Assembly (NCBI GenBank): GCA_933207985.1
Contig: OW240916.1
Span: forward strand, 138,649,493-138,713,492
Direction of reading: 5' to 3'
DNA: 64,000 bases
Source of the DNA: Pelobates cultripes
Lineage: Eukaryota > Chordata > Amphibia > Anura > Pelobatidae
The notes beneath the pieces were generated by a model. That model searched no databases. It was not told the origin of the DNA and saw only the letters and a list, made by a program, of their open reading frames with translations. Position numbers and translations under genes: made by a program. Below are positions 23,652 to 34,384 of the stretch, piece after piece (the first letter of the stretch is position 1; the number at the start of each line of letters is the position of its first letter).

Positions 23652-23659
23652 TGCTAGGG

Positions 23660-24830
23660 TATGGTCTCAATCAGGCCACTGGAATATCTGTAAATTCCAT
23701 TATTATTGCAAAGAGATTTTATACATAAGAACTACATTTACTCCGGGTGAGCGTGCATGCAGCAATTTTCTAATACTGAAAATGAAAATTTAATTAAGAG
23801 GATTTCCAAAGAAAGTCAACATCAATTTAACAGCTTTCTGAACAGGAGCCAAACACTTGTTCTGCTAGTGTGAAGAATTTTCAACATTTTAAACATCTGC
23901 TGGGTTTGCCTTAAACTGTAATGTTGATGGACAACTGAACACATAATAAAACTAATCACCACTCTATGTAGACATTTAGTTATCATGGACCATATCCAAC
24001 ACTGGCACTGGTCATAGTCAGTGCAATTTAGAAAATATCAAATCGACTCCCAAACTTGTCATACAATGGAATGAGACATCTAGTAGAATTTATATGGCAA
24101 TAAAAAAAAAATAAAAAAAATAATACAAATGACGCACATGACAAATTAAAGTTCCACACCCTTCCAAACATGCGATTGTGTATTGTGCCAATCCCCTGGC
24201 AGAGACATGTATATCCATAAGTTAAGCAAACATTTTTTGAGCAGCTGGAATATGATCCCTATACGGTCATAGCAACTACATTTAATAAATAGCATATTGG
24301 TGTTGTATACATCAATAATAAAGACAGATTAACAAAACATTAAAAAAACACAAAAAAAAAACACATGTATTCTATAATGGTCACGCAGGAATGTTTAGTT
24401 CAATGTAAATGTAGGAAGTGCAACTATGCCAATGTACACAGGGGGCGCATGATCCAATTAAGGAAAATGAGAGAACATTTTTTGTGGAATATAACCTACA
24501 AAATGCTTACTTTACCAGAAAAAAAAAGAAAAAAAACACAAGAAAGAAAACCCAGAAGCCAATAATAATTTTATTGAGACAGTCTGTAAATTGTTTGGTG
24601 CAAAGTAGTTCAAAATATAAGAATAATCTGTTCCATCCGAATCAATACTTAAATTTCAGCATCAACAGAGCCTGATAATTTGTCATTATTAAAGCAGAAA
24701 GTCCCAAAATGCTGAGTCAACTAGTACTTTTGAAAATAATACAATCGATATGTGTATATGCGTTCTGAGAATAAAACAGACAGGAGACTCTATGAACCAA
24801 GGATGCTGAATAGTTGATATAGGCCGCATT
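23660..24830. other. Intron 1, plain sequence
   Basis: AT-rich with A runs near 24103, 24340 and 24530. I see no repeat ends and no coding signs. Confidence 0.45.
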
Positions 24831-24834
24831 TTAC

Positions 24835-25270
24835 AATTATTATGATGATATTTATAGAAGGCAGTCAAATTCCGCAGCGCTTTACAATGGGTGGACGAAC
24901 AGACATGTAGTAACCAGACAAGTTGGACACACAGGAACAGAGGGGTTGAGGGTCCTGCTTAATGAGCTTACATGCTAGAGGGAGTGCAGTAAAATGACAC
25001 AAAAAGGTAAGGATAGTATTAGACTAGTGACAGTTGCAGAAGAGGAATGAGTCAGGAGCTATTAACAGTTTAGTTGATACGCCTTTATGAAGAAGTGGGT
25101 TTTTAACGATTTTTTTGAAGGAGTGGAGACTGGGTGAGCATCTAACGGAGGAGGGAAGCGAGTTCCACAGGAACGGTGCAGCCCTCGATAAATCTTGAAG
25201 GCGAGCATCAGAGGTGGGAGTACAGACAGAAGATAGACATAAGTCTTCAGCAGATCGTAAGGGCCTAGAC
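24835..25270 (-). pseudogene. 3' end of the same CR1/L2-clade LINE, opposite orientation
   Basis: On the minus strand the sequence reads TCAAGATTTATCGAGGGCTG, then ACCGTTCCTGTGGAACTCGC (reading toward LWNSLP), a FKK.LKTHFF tail, and finally CCCATTGTAAAGCGCTGCGG with GGAATTTGACTGCCTTCTAT and ATCATCATAATAA. The 3' end therefore lies at the low coordinate. It is shorter than the copy at 21650 and ends next to a MITE. Confidence 0.7.
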
Positions 25271-25283
25271 GGATCAAACTAAA

Positions 25284-25834
25284 TTAAATGGACACTCTAT
25301 GCACCATGACCACAACAGTTTATTGTGGTAGAAATGATGCTACAAGTCTTTGAATGCCACCACATTCTGCCAAACCATCTCTCACACACACACACACAAA
25401 AAAAAAAAAAAAGGGACACACCTTCGCAACCAAAGTCCAGTCACTCTGTTGTCACCTACATTATATGGAAGTTCTAGTTTGGCAATATGCACCCTAAGCC
25501 TTCTAACCACAGAATACAATTATAAGCTGCAAAGGGTAGACTAAACCAGCACCTGGAGTCTATCGTTGTTATCCAAGGCTGGACACTCGTGGAAGGGAAT
25601 GATGAAAGTGTAACCTCTGCATTATTCTGGTGGATGCAGATGGCATGGGATAGGGTTTCTGGGATAACTGTCTTGTTTTCATTTATTTTTTCCAAATCAA
25701 TATCAAAATCTATTAAAATTTTGACAGCAAAACAGCACATGGCAGCCAAAGATGCAGGTTATATATCGTTAAAAATTGCACCATAACAAGTGCAAAGAGC
25801 TGTAGTGGTTATAGTGTTTCCAGTGCTCCTTTAA
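25284..25834. repeat. Palindromic TTAA-ended MITE, 551 bp
   Basis: It starts TTAAATGGACACTCTATGCA with CCATGACCACAACAGTTTAT and ends CTGTAGTGGTTATAGTG..GTGCTCCTTTAA. The ends are inverted repeats of the type GGA(A/C)ACTC. It contains an (AC)n tract at 25382-25398. A related copy lies at about 47045-47425. Confidence 0.55.
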
Positions 25835-25839
25835 GGACT

Positions 25840-26586
25840 TCATGATCGAGCAAAACTTTTATTTGTAAGAGGAACGTTAACGGATGGAAACTACAGAAGC
25901 TTAGAAGCTCACATGGGATGAGCCAAACAAATAAAATACAAATATTCATTTTTTCATTGTTAACATAGGTGTGTCTGGAATGGCTTATCTGTATCCTGTT
26001 TTAAAATAACTGTTCATGTTTTTTTCAGTCAGGTTGCCAAAGCTACACTAACAAGCCTGTGATCCAAGTGACCCATTTGCAGGAGGCCCACACTAAACCA
26101 TTTATGTTGTACAGTTAATGATACACATGAAAAAATAAAGAGTTTCTTTGATATGTAGTTCTTACAAATGCTCAAAAATACTGCAACTAATCTAGTTCAT
26201 ACACACACCAGAAACATGACTTAATGAAACACTATACCATTAAGAATATAAACATGGGGCGGAGCTGGCAGCCATACTGAGAGGATGCATCTCTGCAGGG
26301 CTCCGAGCAGAATTGTGAAAAATCACCTCCCAAAAAACTAAAATTATTATGTAACAGGAGCTCCTTACAAAATCTTGTCACCACGACTTACCTTCCTGAA
26401 GGTATGGGGCGCCGCAGTAAAAAAATTTTTTTTAAAGTGTAAATATAAATATAAACTACACTATTTATTTACCAAACAGTAAGAATAAAAATAAGCTGCA
26501 ATGGTCCACTTTACACATTTCACCTCTTCAAAGGCTTCTTCAGAAATGTCTGAAAAAGCAAAACACTTAAAGTGGACTCTTGAAGC

Positions 26587-26621
<35 letters not shown>

Positions 26622-27900
26622 CACGAGAGAGAGAGAGATATATATATATATATATATACACATATATATATATATATACATACACACACACATATATACA
26701 TACACACACACATACACACACACATACATACATACACACACGAGGAAGTTCTGCTCTAGTAAATTAGAGGAGGAGATCGTACTCTATTTTATTTATATTT
26801 AAGCATGCTTATTTCACCATTGGAGCACATTTTTTGTATTTATTCCCATACAGGTCTTGCACACTGCTATTCATCTGAGCCATTTGGACATCTGCACCTA
26901 CCTATATCCTCAGACGGGGATTGTTCCGTCCAGGTGCTGATACAGCTGAGCTCTGATTATAGCTCAAGCAAATGTGAGTGTAATCACTACAGATCACACG
27001 TCACTTGTCGTTTTGCACATACTGTATTGCACTATTATTTTTTTAATCTTTGTTTCTCTCGAGGTTCAAAGTGTATATATCATTTATATATTTGTGTACG
27101 TATATCACTTTATTCGTTATCATTATTACCTTACTCAGTACTAGAGGCATTTAGTGATCCCTGCCCTGAATGATTACTCAACGATGATCAACACAACCCA
27201 CAGGCAGGACATGTGCTTAGTCCATATCACGGTTTTATCATTTCAATTACATTAGATCTTACCTATATAAATGTGCAATGTTTGTGACATTTACTGCGAT
27301 GCTTGACTACCAATATCTGGACTAACTGAGCTTGTATGTTTATATATGCACACAAAAATAAAGAATATATATAAAAAAAAAAATAAAAAAAATAAAAAAA
27401 AGAAATACAAACATGTATTGCTAGTAATATTGTGTTCATCTCACTAGTTCGATACAAGGCCCCCGTAAATTAATGTCATGAGGAGGAATGGGGTTCATTT
27501 GTCTCCCATTGGTTTGGATATATTCAACGTGGGTTTCCAGTCGGGAGTTGAGGCTGCGCTGTATGCAGGGGGGCGCGATGCCTGGACAGCGCAACTGGGA
27601 ATAAAGGAGGGAGACACTGAGTCGAATTGGGTATACGACAGACCGCACAAGGGCTGATGGCAAGTGCAGGCTGTTGAGGCCTACACTACTCAGCGGTACA
27701 TATACACATATAATGTTCCTAGCATGTTACCAACTTGTTATACTTGCCCTGTAATACCAGCATAACCTTCTCTTCACTCTAAGCAATGCATATCAGGCAT
27801 GTTTAATCTCTCTATTTTAAAAACGAACACTTGTTCCTAGCTAGCATGCATTAGGTCTCGGTTTCGGTTAAGCCTTTTGACCATACTTTGACATTACTCT
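25840..27900. other. Intron 1 with microsatellites and a possible LINE 5' fragment
   Basis: 26254-26440 contains GGGGCGGAGCTGGCAGCC and, near 26404, ATGGGGCGCCGCAGTAAAAA, which could encode MGRRSKK, a start resembling ORF1 of L1-type elements; this is a weak match. 26590-26740 holds a mixture of (AT), (GA) and (AC) microsatellites. 27370-27400 is A-rich. The rest is plain. Confidence 0.35.
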
Positions 27901-27901
27901 T

Positions 27902-29121
27902 TACGGTTGCAAGAAAAAGTATGTGAACCCTTTGGAATGATATGGATTTCTGCACAAATTGGTCATAAAATGTGATCTGATCATCATCTAAGTCACAACA
28001 ATAGACAATCACAGTCTGCTTAAACTAATAACACACAAAGAATGAAATGTTGCCATGTTTTTATTGAACACACCATGTAAACATTCACCGTGCAGGTGGA
28101 AAAAGTATGTGAACCCTTGGATTTAATAACTGGTTGAACCTCCTTTGGCAGCAATAACTTCAAGCAAATGTTTCCTGTAGTTGCTGATCAGACGTGCACA
28201 ACGGTCAGGAGTAATTCTTGACCATTCCTCTTTACAGAACGGTTTCAGTTCAGCAATATTCATGGGATGTCTGGTGTGAATCGCTTTCTTGAGGTCATGC
28301 CACAGCATCTCAATCGGGTTGAGGTCAGGACTCTGACTGGGCCACTTCAGAAGGTGTATTTTCTTCTGCTTAAGCCATTCTGTTGTTGATTTACTTCTAT
28401 GCTTTGGGTCATTGTCCTGTTACAACACCCATCTTCTGTTGTGCTTCAGCTGGTAGACAGATGGCCTTAAATTCTCCTGCAAAATGTCTTGATAAACTTG
28501 GGAATTCTTCTTCACCTTATTGAGCAGTCTGCGCTGTGCTCTTGCAGTCATCTTTACAGGACGGCCACTCCTAGAGAGAGTAGCAGCAGTGCTGAACTTT
28601 CTCCATTTATAGACAATTTGTCTTACCGTGGACTGATGAACAGCAAGGCTTTTGGAGATACTTTTATAACCCTTTCCAGCTTTATGCAAGACAACAATTC
28701 TTAATCGTAGGTCTTCTGAGAGCTCTTTTGTGCGAGGCATGATTCACATCAGGCAATGCTTCTTGTGAAAAGCAAACCCAGAACTGGTATGTGGTTTTTA
28801 TAGGACAGGGCAGCTGTAACCAACACCTGCAATCTCATCTCATTGATTGGACTCCAGTTGGCTGACATCTCACTCCAATTAGCTCTTGGAGATGTCATTA
28901 GTCTAGGGGTTCACATACTTTTTCCACCTGCACTGTGAATGTTTACATGGTTTGTTCAATAAAAACATTGCAACATTTCATTCTTTGTGTGTTATTAGTT
29001 TAAGCAGACTGTGATGGTCTATTGTTGTGACTTAGATGATGATCAGATCACATTTTATGACCAATTTGTGCAGAAACCCATATCATTCCAAAGGGTTCAC
29101 ATACTTTTTCTTGCAACTGTA
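27902..29121 (-). mobile_element. Tc1-like DNA transposon of IR/DR type, internally deleted
   Basis: It has long inverted terminal repeats of about 215 bases (27902-28118 and 28905-29121), beginning TACGGTTGCAAGAAAAAGTA and TACAGTTGCAAGAAAAAGTA. Each repeat carries the direct repeat AAAAAGTATGTGAACCC at its outer and inner end, the layout of Sleeping Beauty-type transposons. TA dinucleotides mark both ends. The transposase is on the minus strand and has lost its middle. Confidence 0.9.
28126..28740 (-). pseudogene. Tc1-like transposase with internal deletion and stop
   Basis: The start is the ATG at 28740-28738 ([20 protein letters not shown]). Residues 1-60 form the paired-like DNA-binding domain, and GRPVKMT (about residues 60-66) matches the GRP hinge motif. 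The N-terminal half runs to about residue 103. It then jumps, with a frame shift and a TAA, to the [12 protein letters not shown] block (second catalytic Asp), [15 protein letters not shown] (catalytic Glu) and a normal C-terminus ending at 28126. The segment with the first catalytic Asp is missing: about 120 of roughly 340 residues. It cannot be active, though its ends could be mobilised by another copy. Confidence 0.85.
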
Positions 29122-29606
29122 TAACTATACAAAATGTGCAGTATTTCACATAGGCATAGTGCCCACTCATTGGCAGTCTCTTACGCTATACTCTGCAATG
29201 TCTATGTTACTCTGTGATTTTTGCAAAGCACAACAGAAAAAGAATAAATAAAAAAAAGAAAAAGAAAATTAGATTAGACCTCTGAATCTGCATTCACAGT
29301 TTGAATGCACTTACTCGCTTATTGACGTAAATTGTGAATTGATCCCAAAATTGCACATTTAAAACTGAATTATTTTTAGCAGATGTACATTTTCATGGTT
29401 TGGCTTCTGTGGCCTCAAATTCACAAATTCCTACATTAATGCGACAGTTCATGGGTTAGTTAAAGTCTTTGACAGGCTAGATAAAATAGGGAAACTGCTA
29501 TTACGCAGACAATATACATTTTGCCCTCCATGTCCACACACTTCCTTCCTTAAGATGTTTAACTAGCATGTGGCACTAGTTGCTTACAAGGAAGTATTTC
29601 TACAAT

Positions 29607-30014
29607 TTAAAGGGACACTAGGCACCCAGACCACTTCAGCTAACTGAAGTGGTCTAGGTGCTGTGACCCTTTTGCACTTAGTGCTGCAATGTAAAACATT
29701 GCAGTTCCAGAACTGCAATGTTTACATTGCAGCTCTAAGCCTGCCCTCTGTGGCTGTCTAAGACACAGCCATTAGAGGGCATCTGGAATCCAAACTGACG
29801 TTTGTTCGGTTATCTGATGCTGGATGTCCTCATGGACCTCATGGAGCGTCAGATTTTCCCCATAGAAAAGCATTGAGGAGCATGGGCGGTGTCTGACCCA
29901 GCGCCGAGGGACATCGGCGCTGGATTCAGGTAAGTGGCTGAAGGAGGGGACCTAATTAACCTATAGTGCCAGGAAAACTGGTTTGTTTTTCCTGGCACTA
30001 TAGGATCCCTTTAA
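29607..30014. repeat. CACTATAG-family MITE, 408-bp copy
   Basis: TTAAAGGGACACTAGGCACC to GGCACTATAGGATCCCTTTAA. The core has CCGAGGGACATCGGCGCTGG and ATTCAGGTAAG. A sub-terminal hairpin (CCACTTCAGCTAACTGAAGTGG) lies just inside the left end. Similar copies occur at 32804 and 54037. Confidence 0.75.
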
Positions 30015-31340
30015 CCAATATGACAGCCACTGACAAGTATATGTCAGTCCAGAAAGCCATTTTAAACTAATTTGTAACAAAATGTTTTCTGGTATTTACT
30101 CACAGTTTCTAAAGAAAGACCGTTATCAGGTACAAATACTTCCTGAATTGCATTACTCGATAATGTAAACTGTAGAAAAACTGCCATGGTACAGATCTAC
30201 CTTTAAAGTGCAATAAGAATACTTTTTATTGAAATGATACAGACTTGGCAGGTCCCAGTCACCACGAAGACCATTTATAAATCTAACAAGGAACCATTTA
30301 TTTTCTTTTTCTAGATTTACTTGTAAAAAAATAAATAAAAAATAACTCTAGAATGCAAGCTGGCCTCAACCTGTTACAGGATAACTCCAAGCACCATGAC
30401 CACTTCAGTGATTTGACCTGGTCATGGTGCTTTCAGGCGGTACATGCAGCGTTTCAGTTTGAAACATTGCACATACAGGGATATAGAAGCTTGCTGTCAG
30501 TGGTGTAACTGCATGTCTGGCGGTGTCTGAACGACAGTTCTAAGCTGGACAACGTCAGTTCACTGCATATATGACATCTGTCCTCACTCATAGCATGCTG
30601 GTGACAGACAACAATGGCACAGCTCCACCCTACGTGTCGTCCAAGCCCTCCACACAGCACACCCTTTGGGACATTGCTCCTCTGCAGTGAGGGGAAGTGG
30701 AGTTGCCACAAGAGGTTTAAGATGCAGGAGGAACGCAATTTTGTTGTTGGGCAGACCATACCAGCAAGGTTCACTTAACCAAACAATGTTTTCTTAAAAC
30801 TCAGATTTTTGGGGATGGAGTAGCCCGCTGAAGATCAAGGATTATTACAATACAAAAGGTTATCTTGCTCCTTAAAGGGTTAAAAAATTGCTGCTTTTCG
30901 TGATTGCTTTATGCATGCATCCACAGGAGCTGCAAGATGGCATTGGTCAATAAACAGAGCTGCACGATGACCTTACACAGAGAAATTAATTCAATAAGTT
31001 CGAAGCATGGCTGTTCTCAGAAAACGTAATGAATGAAAGGTATTGGTGACATGTGGAGAGCATTTCAGAATTATCCCCATGAACTGTATATAGCCATGGA
31101 AAACAATTGGCTGTTAGGTTTCAGTTCTAGCTCTGATCATGTAATTACAAAGGCTAGTTTCAGATATCGATGCCTGAGGGATTTTTTTTAAAAGTAAAAT
31201 AGCTTGTTTGCACAGGGACATCATTGCTAAAGCCTATAGGAATATAAAAATGGCAGCGGTTTTGGGAAAAAGCCACAGAACAGCAAGTCATGATCTAAAA
31301 TATATTGATTTCACAACCTGCTTAAAGGAACTGTATGGTT
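30015..31340. other. Intron 1, plain sequence
   Basis: 30376-30440 has an inverted repeat of the GGTCATGGTGC type (ACCATGACCACTTCAGTGAT). Otherwise I see only AT-rich sequence without coding signs. Confidence 0.4.
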
Positions 31341-31429
31341 TATAAAAAAAATAAATAAAAAAAAGCATATTCCTTCCCCCTCCAAAAATAGTAAACCTAT
31401 TGTCACGAAATGCTTTTTTTTTCATAACT

Positions 31430-31690
31430 TGTGTAAAAATGAATTTTTGAAGTACCTGAGGAATGCTTTACAGCCGAAACGTTGGGGTTTCATTTCTCCT
31501 GCTCTTGGTCAGTATACCTTTAATAGGTTTTTGCATTTAGCACTTTACTTACATTGTGGTTTTGGTACTATATACTGATTTAGCACTATACTATGCACTT
31601 TCTCTCTGCTATAATGATGCCTTGTTGTATTTTCTATGCGTGAATAAATACTCTTTATGTGCAAAACCATGGTGTGCCTTGGGATAATTT
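31430..31690 (+). repeat. Repeat carrying the GCCGAAACGTTGGGG module
   Basis: It contains CCTGAGGAATGCTTTACAGC then CGAAACGTTGGGG, and ends with GTGAATAAATACTCTTTATG near 31640. The same module appears near 53395-53520 (ACGTTTCGGCCC and CTTCGGGTCAAAACGTTGC). I cannot assign it to a class. Confidence 0.4.
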
Positions 31691-31879
31691 CTTCTTATTT
31701 TAATCTTTATTTTGATCAGATATTTTACTCCTCCGCTGATTTAATGTCAGCAATGACACACCTATAATGCCTGTCCACCAATGGCCATGCTCCAGCAATT
31801 TTCTATGAGAATCAGTAATGGCACGCCTTAAGCTGCACTCCGCTCATCACATGCCCACAATGCCTGCCCAAACCTCTGA

Positions 31880-32326
31880 GTGTTAAGTCCTCAGCATTTA
31901 TGTGGTGGAATTTCGGTGAATGTAAATTTAGTAGGCTAAGATTTCCATGTGGCATATGTGTATGTTGTGTCAGTTAGTTAGCTACACGTAGCTAGGATAC
32001 TTTCAATGTACTGAGCATGTGCAGGAATGCAGGAACTGAAATTGCACTTATTTCCTTTGTCTTGGATGAGCCATGTGGTTTGACTAGATGTACAAGTCTA
32101 TATTCTGCTCATTGATTGGTTAAAGGTATATGTGGGTGTAGCTATTAATGGGAGGAGTTATAGTGCTATACAAGGAATGTACACCATGTGTTGGTCTCTC
32201 AGAATTTTGGAACAGGAGTTCATCTGAGACCCGATCGGTAATATGAATAAAGGCCTCTTACTTCCTAAATACCTGTGTCCATCTCTCTGTGGTTGGCTTC
32301 TGCATGCTTACACTGCTACATTTAGA
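31880..32326 (+). mobile_element. Possible solo LTR of an unrelated retroelement
   Basis: It starts TGTTAAGTCCTCAGC, has AATAAAGGCCTCTTACTTCC at 32245-32264 as a candidate polyadenylation region, and ends near ACTGCTACA. The order of promoter-like TATA sequence, AATAAA and a short downstream tail fits an LTR. No target duplication was found, so the limits are uncertain. Confidence 0.4.
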
Positions 32327-32339
32327 CACTAGAACTTAC

Positions 32340-32692
32340 ATACCACAAACTCACCTCTTTCTCCAGCGCCGGGCAAGGAGCTCTCCTCCTCTTCGGCTGA
32401 ATGCGCATGCGCGGCTCCTCGCGCATTCAGCCAGTCTAATAGGAAAGCATTCACAATGCTTTCCTATGGACGCTGGCGTCTTCTCACTTTGAAAATCACA
32501 ATGAGAAGCGTGGAAGCCCTCTAGCGGCTGTCAATGAGACAGCCACTAGAGGCTGGATTAATCCATTTATAAACATAGCAGTTTCTTTGAAACTTCTATG
32601 TTTCTAGAAAAAAGGGTTAAACCTAGCTGGACCTGGCACCCAGACCACTTCATTAAGCTGAAGTGGTCTGGGTGCCTAGAGTGGTCCTTTAA
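32340..32692. repeat. CACTATAG-family MITE, left-truncated
   Basis: It starts inside the core (CTCCAGCGCCGGGC) and ends GCCTAGAGTGGTCCTTTAA. The motifs GAAAGCATTCACAATGCTTTC and CTAGCGGCTGTCAATGAGAC are shared with 41699. Confidence 0.65.
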
Positions 32693-32727
32693 GCTGAACC
32701 TGTTTAGCTGCTTGGAGTGTCCCTGTA

Positions 32728-32805
32728 GGTCCCTTAAGGACCAAACTTCTGGAATAAAAGGGAATCATGACATGTCACACATGTCATGTGTCCTTAAGGG
32801 GTGAA
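32728..32805. repeat. 80-bp TTAA MITE, partial and inverted
   Basis: GTCCCTTAAGGACCAAACTT to CATGTGTCCTTAAGGGGTG. Orientation is opposite to the copies at 34302 and 55956, and the terminal TTAA is mutated on both sides. Confidence 0.65.
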
Positions 32806-33063
32806 AGGATCACCTTAGGCACCCAGATCACTTCAGCTCAATGAAGTGGTCTGGGTGCCAGGCCCCTCTAGTTTTAACCCTGCAGCTGAAAACAGCAGTT
32901 TCACAGAGTCCAGTGTCAAATAAGCTCCCACTTGGGAGCTGACGTCGGCGCTGGTTTAAAGGATGGATTTTAACCCCTTCAACGCCGAGGGAGGGGGGCA
33001 CTCCAGGATTCTCTAGTGCCAAGAAAATGGGTTTGTTTTTCTGGCACTATAGGATCCCTTTAA
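32806..33063. repeat. CACTATAG-family MITE, short copy
   Basis: AAAGGATCACCTTAGGCACC to CTGGCACTATAGGATCCCTTTAA. It contains the hairpin CACTTCAGCTCAATGAAGTGG and GACGTCGGCGCTGG. Confidence 0.65.
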
Positions 33064-33651
33064 ATCCTTTATAAATAATTGTATGACACTGACAAACATA
33101 TTCATGAACACACACACAAAGTTAGTTCTAAATTTAGGGAAATATTAGCAGTTTGCCCTAGAAATGCACCCATTTTGCCTTTAATATAAACTATACGGTT
33201 TAAAAAAAAAAAAAAATCTAACTTCCTGTGAAGCAATCAAAGTCCAACTATTTATCTGCAAAATTCAAAGTTTTAGTGAAAGCACAAACATACATGTGCA
33301 TATGTAATCTATATGTCTTGGTCTCGCCCCATCTGGACTTGTGTTGTCCACCTCCGTGTAAACACCTGGCAGTGTCGCGGTCACTGCATTTTAGTTGATC
33401 ATAACGTTTTTTTTTTGTTTTTGTTTTTTTTATATGAAAAAAAAACACAATTACTGAACATATAGTCAGACATAAAATATTAAAAAATGTACCAGAGTTA
33501 AAGTCACGGTTCAGCTTGCTTTTGGAGTTTTTACCCCCTCATTTTATTTTTAAAGTTGTCAATTTGAAGAGGAACCATCATTTTTGTAAAAGTCCTGAGT
33601 TAACTCTTTCTGGCTGCATATAATACAGCTAGGAAACCGTTTCCGCCTCTC

Positions 33652-34305
33652 TTAAAGGGACACTATAGTCACCTGAACAACTACGGCTTAATGAGGTTGT
33701 TCAGGTGAGAACTATAGCCCCCTGAAGCCTCTCATGTAAACACTGTATTTTCTTAGAAAATACAGTGTTAACATTGAAAGCTAGGAACACCTCCAGTTGC
33801 AATCACTCCAGTTGCAAGAGTGAACCAGAGGGACTCCGGAGTTGATGGAGGCATAATATGCCTCCATCCACTCAGATCTGCTGTCAGCAGAGCACAGGGC
33901 AGCACTGTGCACAGTATCCTGTGATTCAGGGTCTCCTCCCTCTGCATGCAGACAGTGAACTTTCCTCATAGAGATTCATTGATTCAACTCCTCTCTATAA
34001 GGAGATGCTGATTGGCAAGGGCTGTGTTTGAATCATGCTGGCTCTGCCCCTGATCTGCCTCCTTGTCAGTGTCAGCCAATCCTATGGGGAAGCACTGTGA
34101 TTGGATCAGGCTACCACCACATGTCAGCAGACTGCTTGTTTTTCTGAGGCTAACAGCATGCAGATTTACAGCTTCAGGCTTCAATACAGTAAGATTTTTA
34201 CTATATTTATGGAGGCATGAGAGGCCCAGGAGGGCTAGACGGTGGTGTTAACACTATAGGGTCAGGAATACATGTTGTGTACCTGACCCTATAGTGATCC
34301 TTTAA
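33652..34305. repeat. CACTATAG-family MITE, 654-bp copy
   Basis: TTAAAGGGACACTATAGTCACC to CCTATAGTGATCCTTTAA. It has hairpins just inside each end (CAGTGTTAACATTG side and GTCAGGAATACATG side). Its right TTAA (34302-34305) is shared with the next element, which suggests one inserted at the other's boundary. Confidence 0.75.
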
Positions 34306-34381
34306 CCCCTTAAGGACACATGACATGTGTGACATTTCATAATTCCCTTTTATTCCAGATGTTTGGTCCTTAAGGGGTTAA
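34302..34381. repeat. 80-bp palindromic TTAA MITE, copy 2
   Basis: TTAACCCCTTAAGGACACAT to GTCCTTAAGGGGTTAA. Same length as copies 1 and 3. It abuts the 654-bp MITE at a common TTAA. Confidence 0.8.
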
Positions 34382-34384
34382 ATT

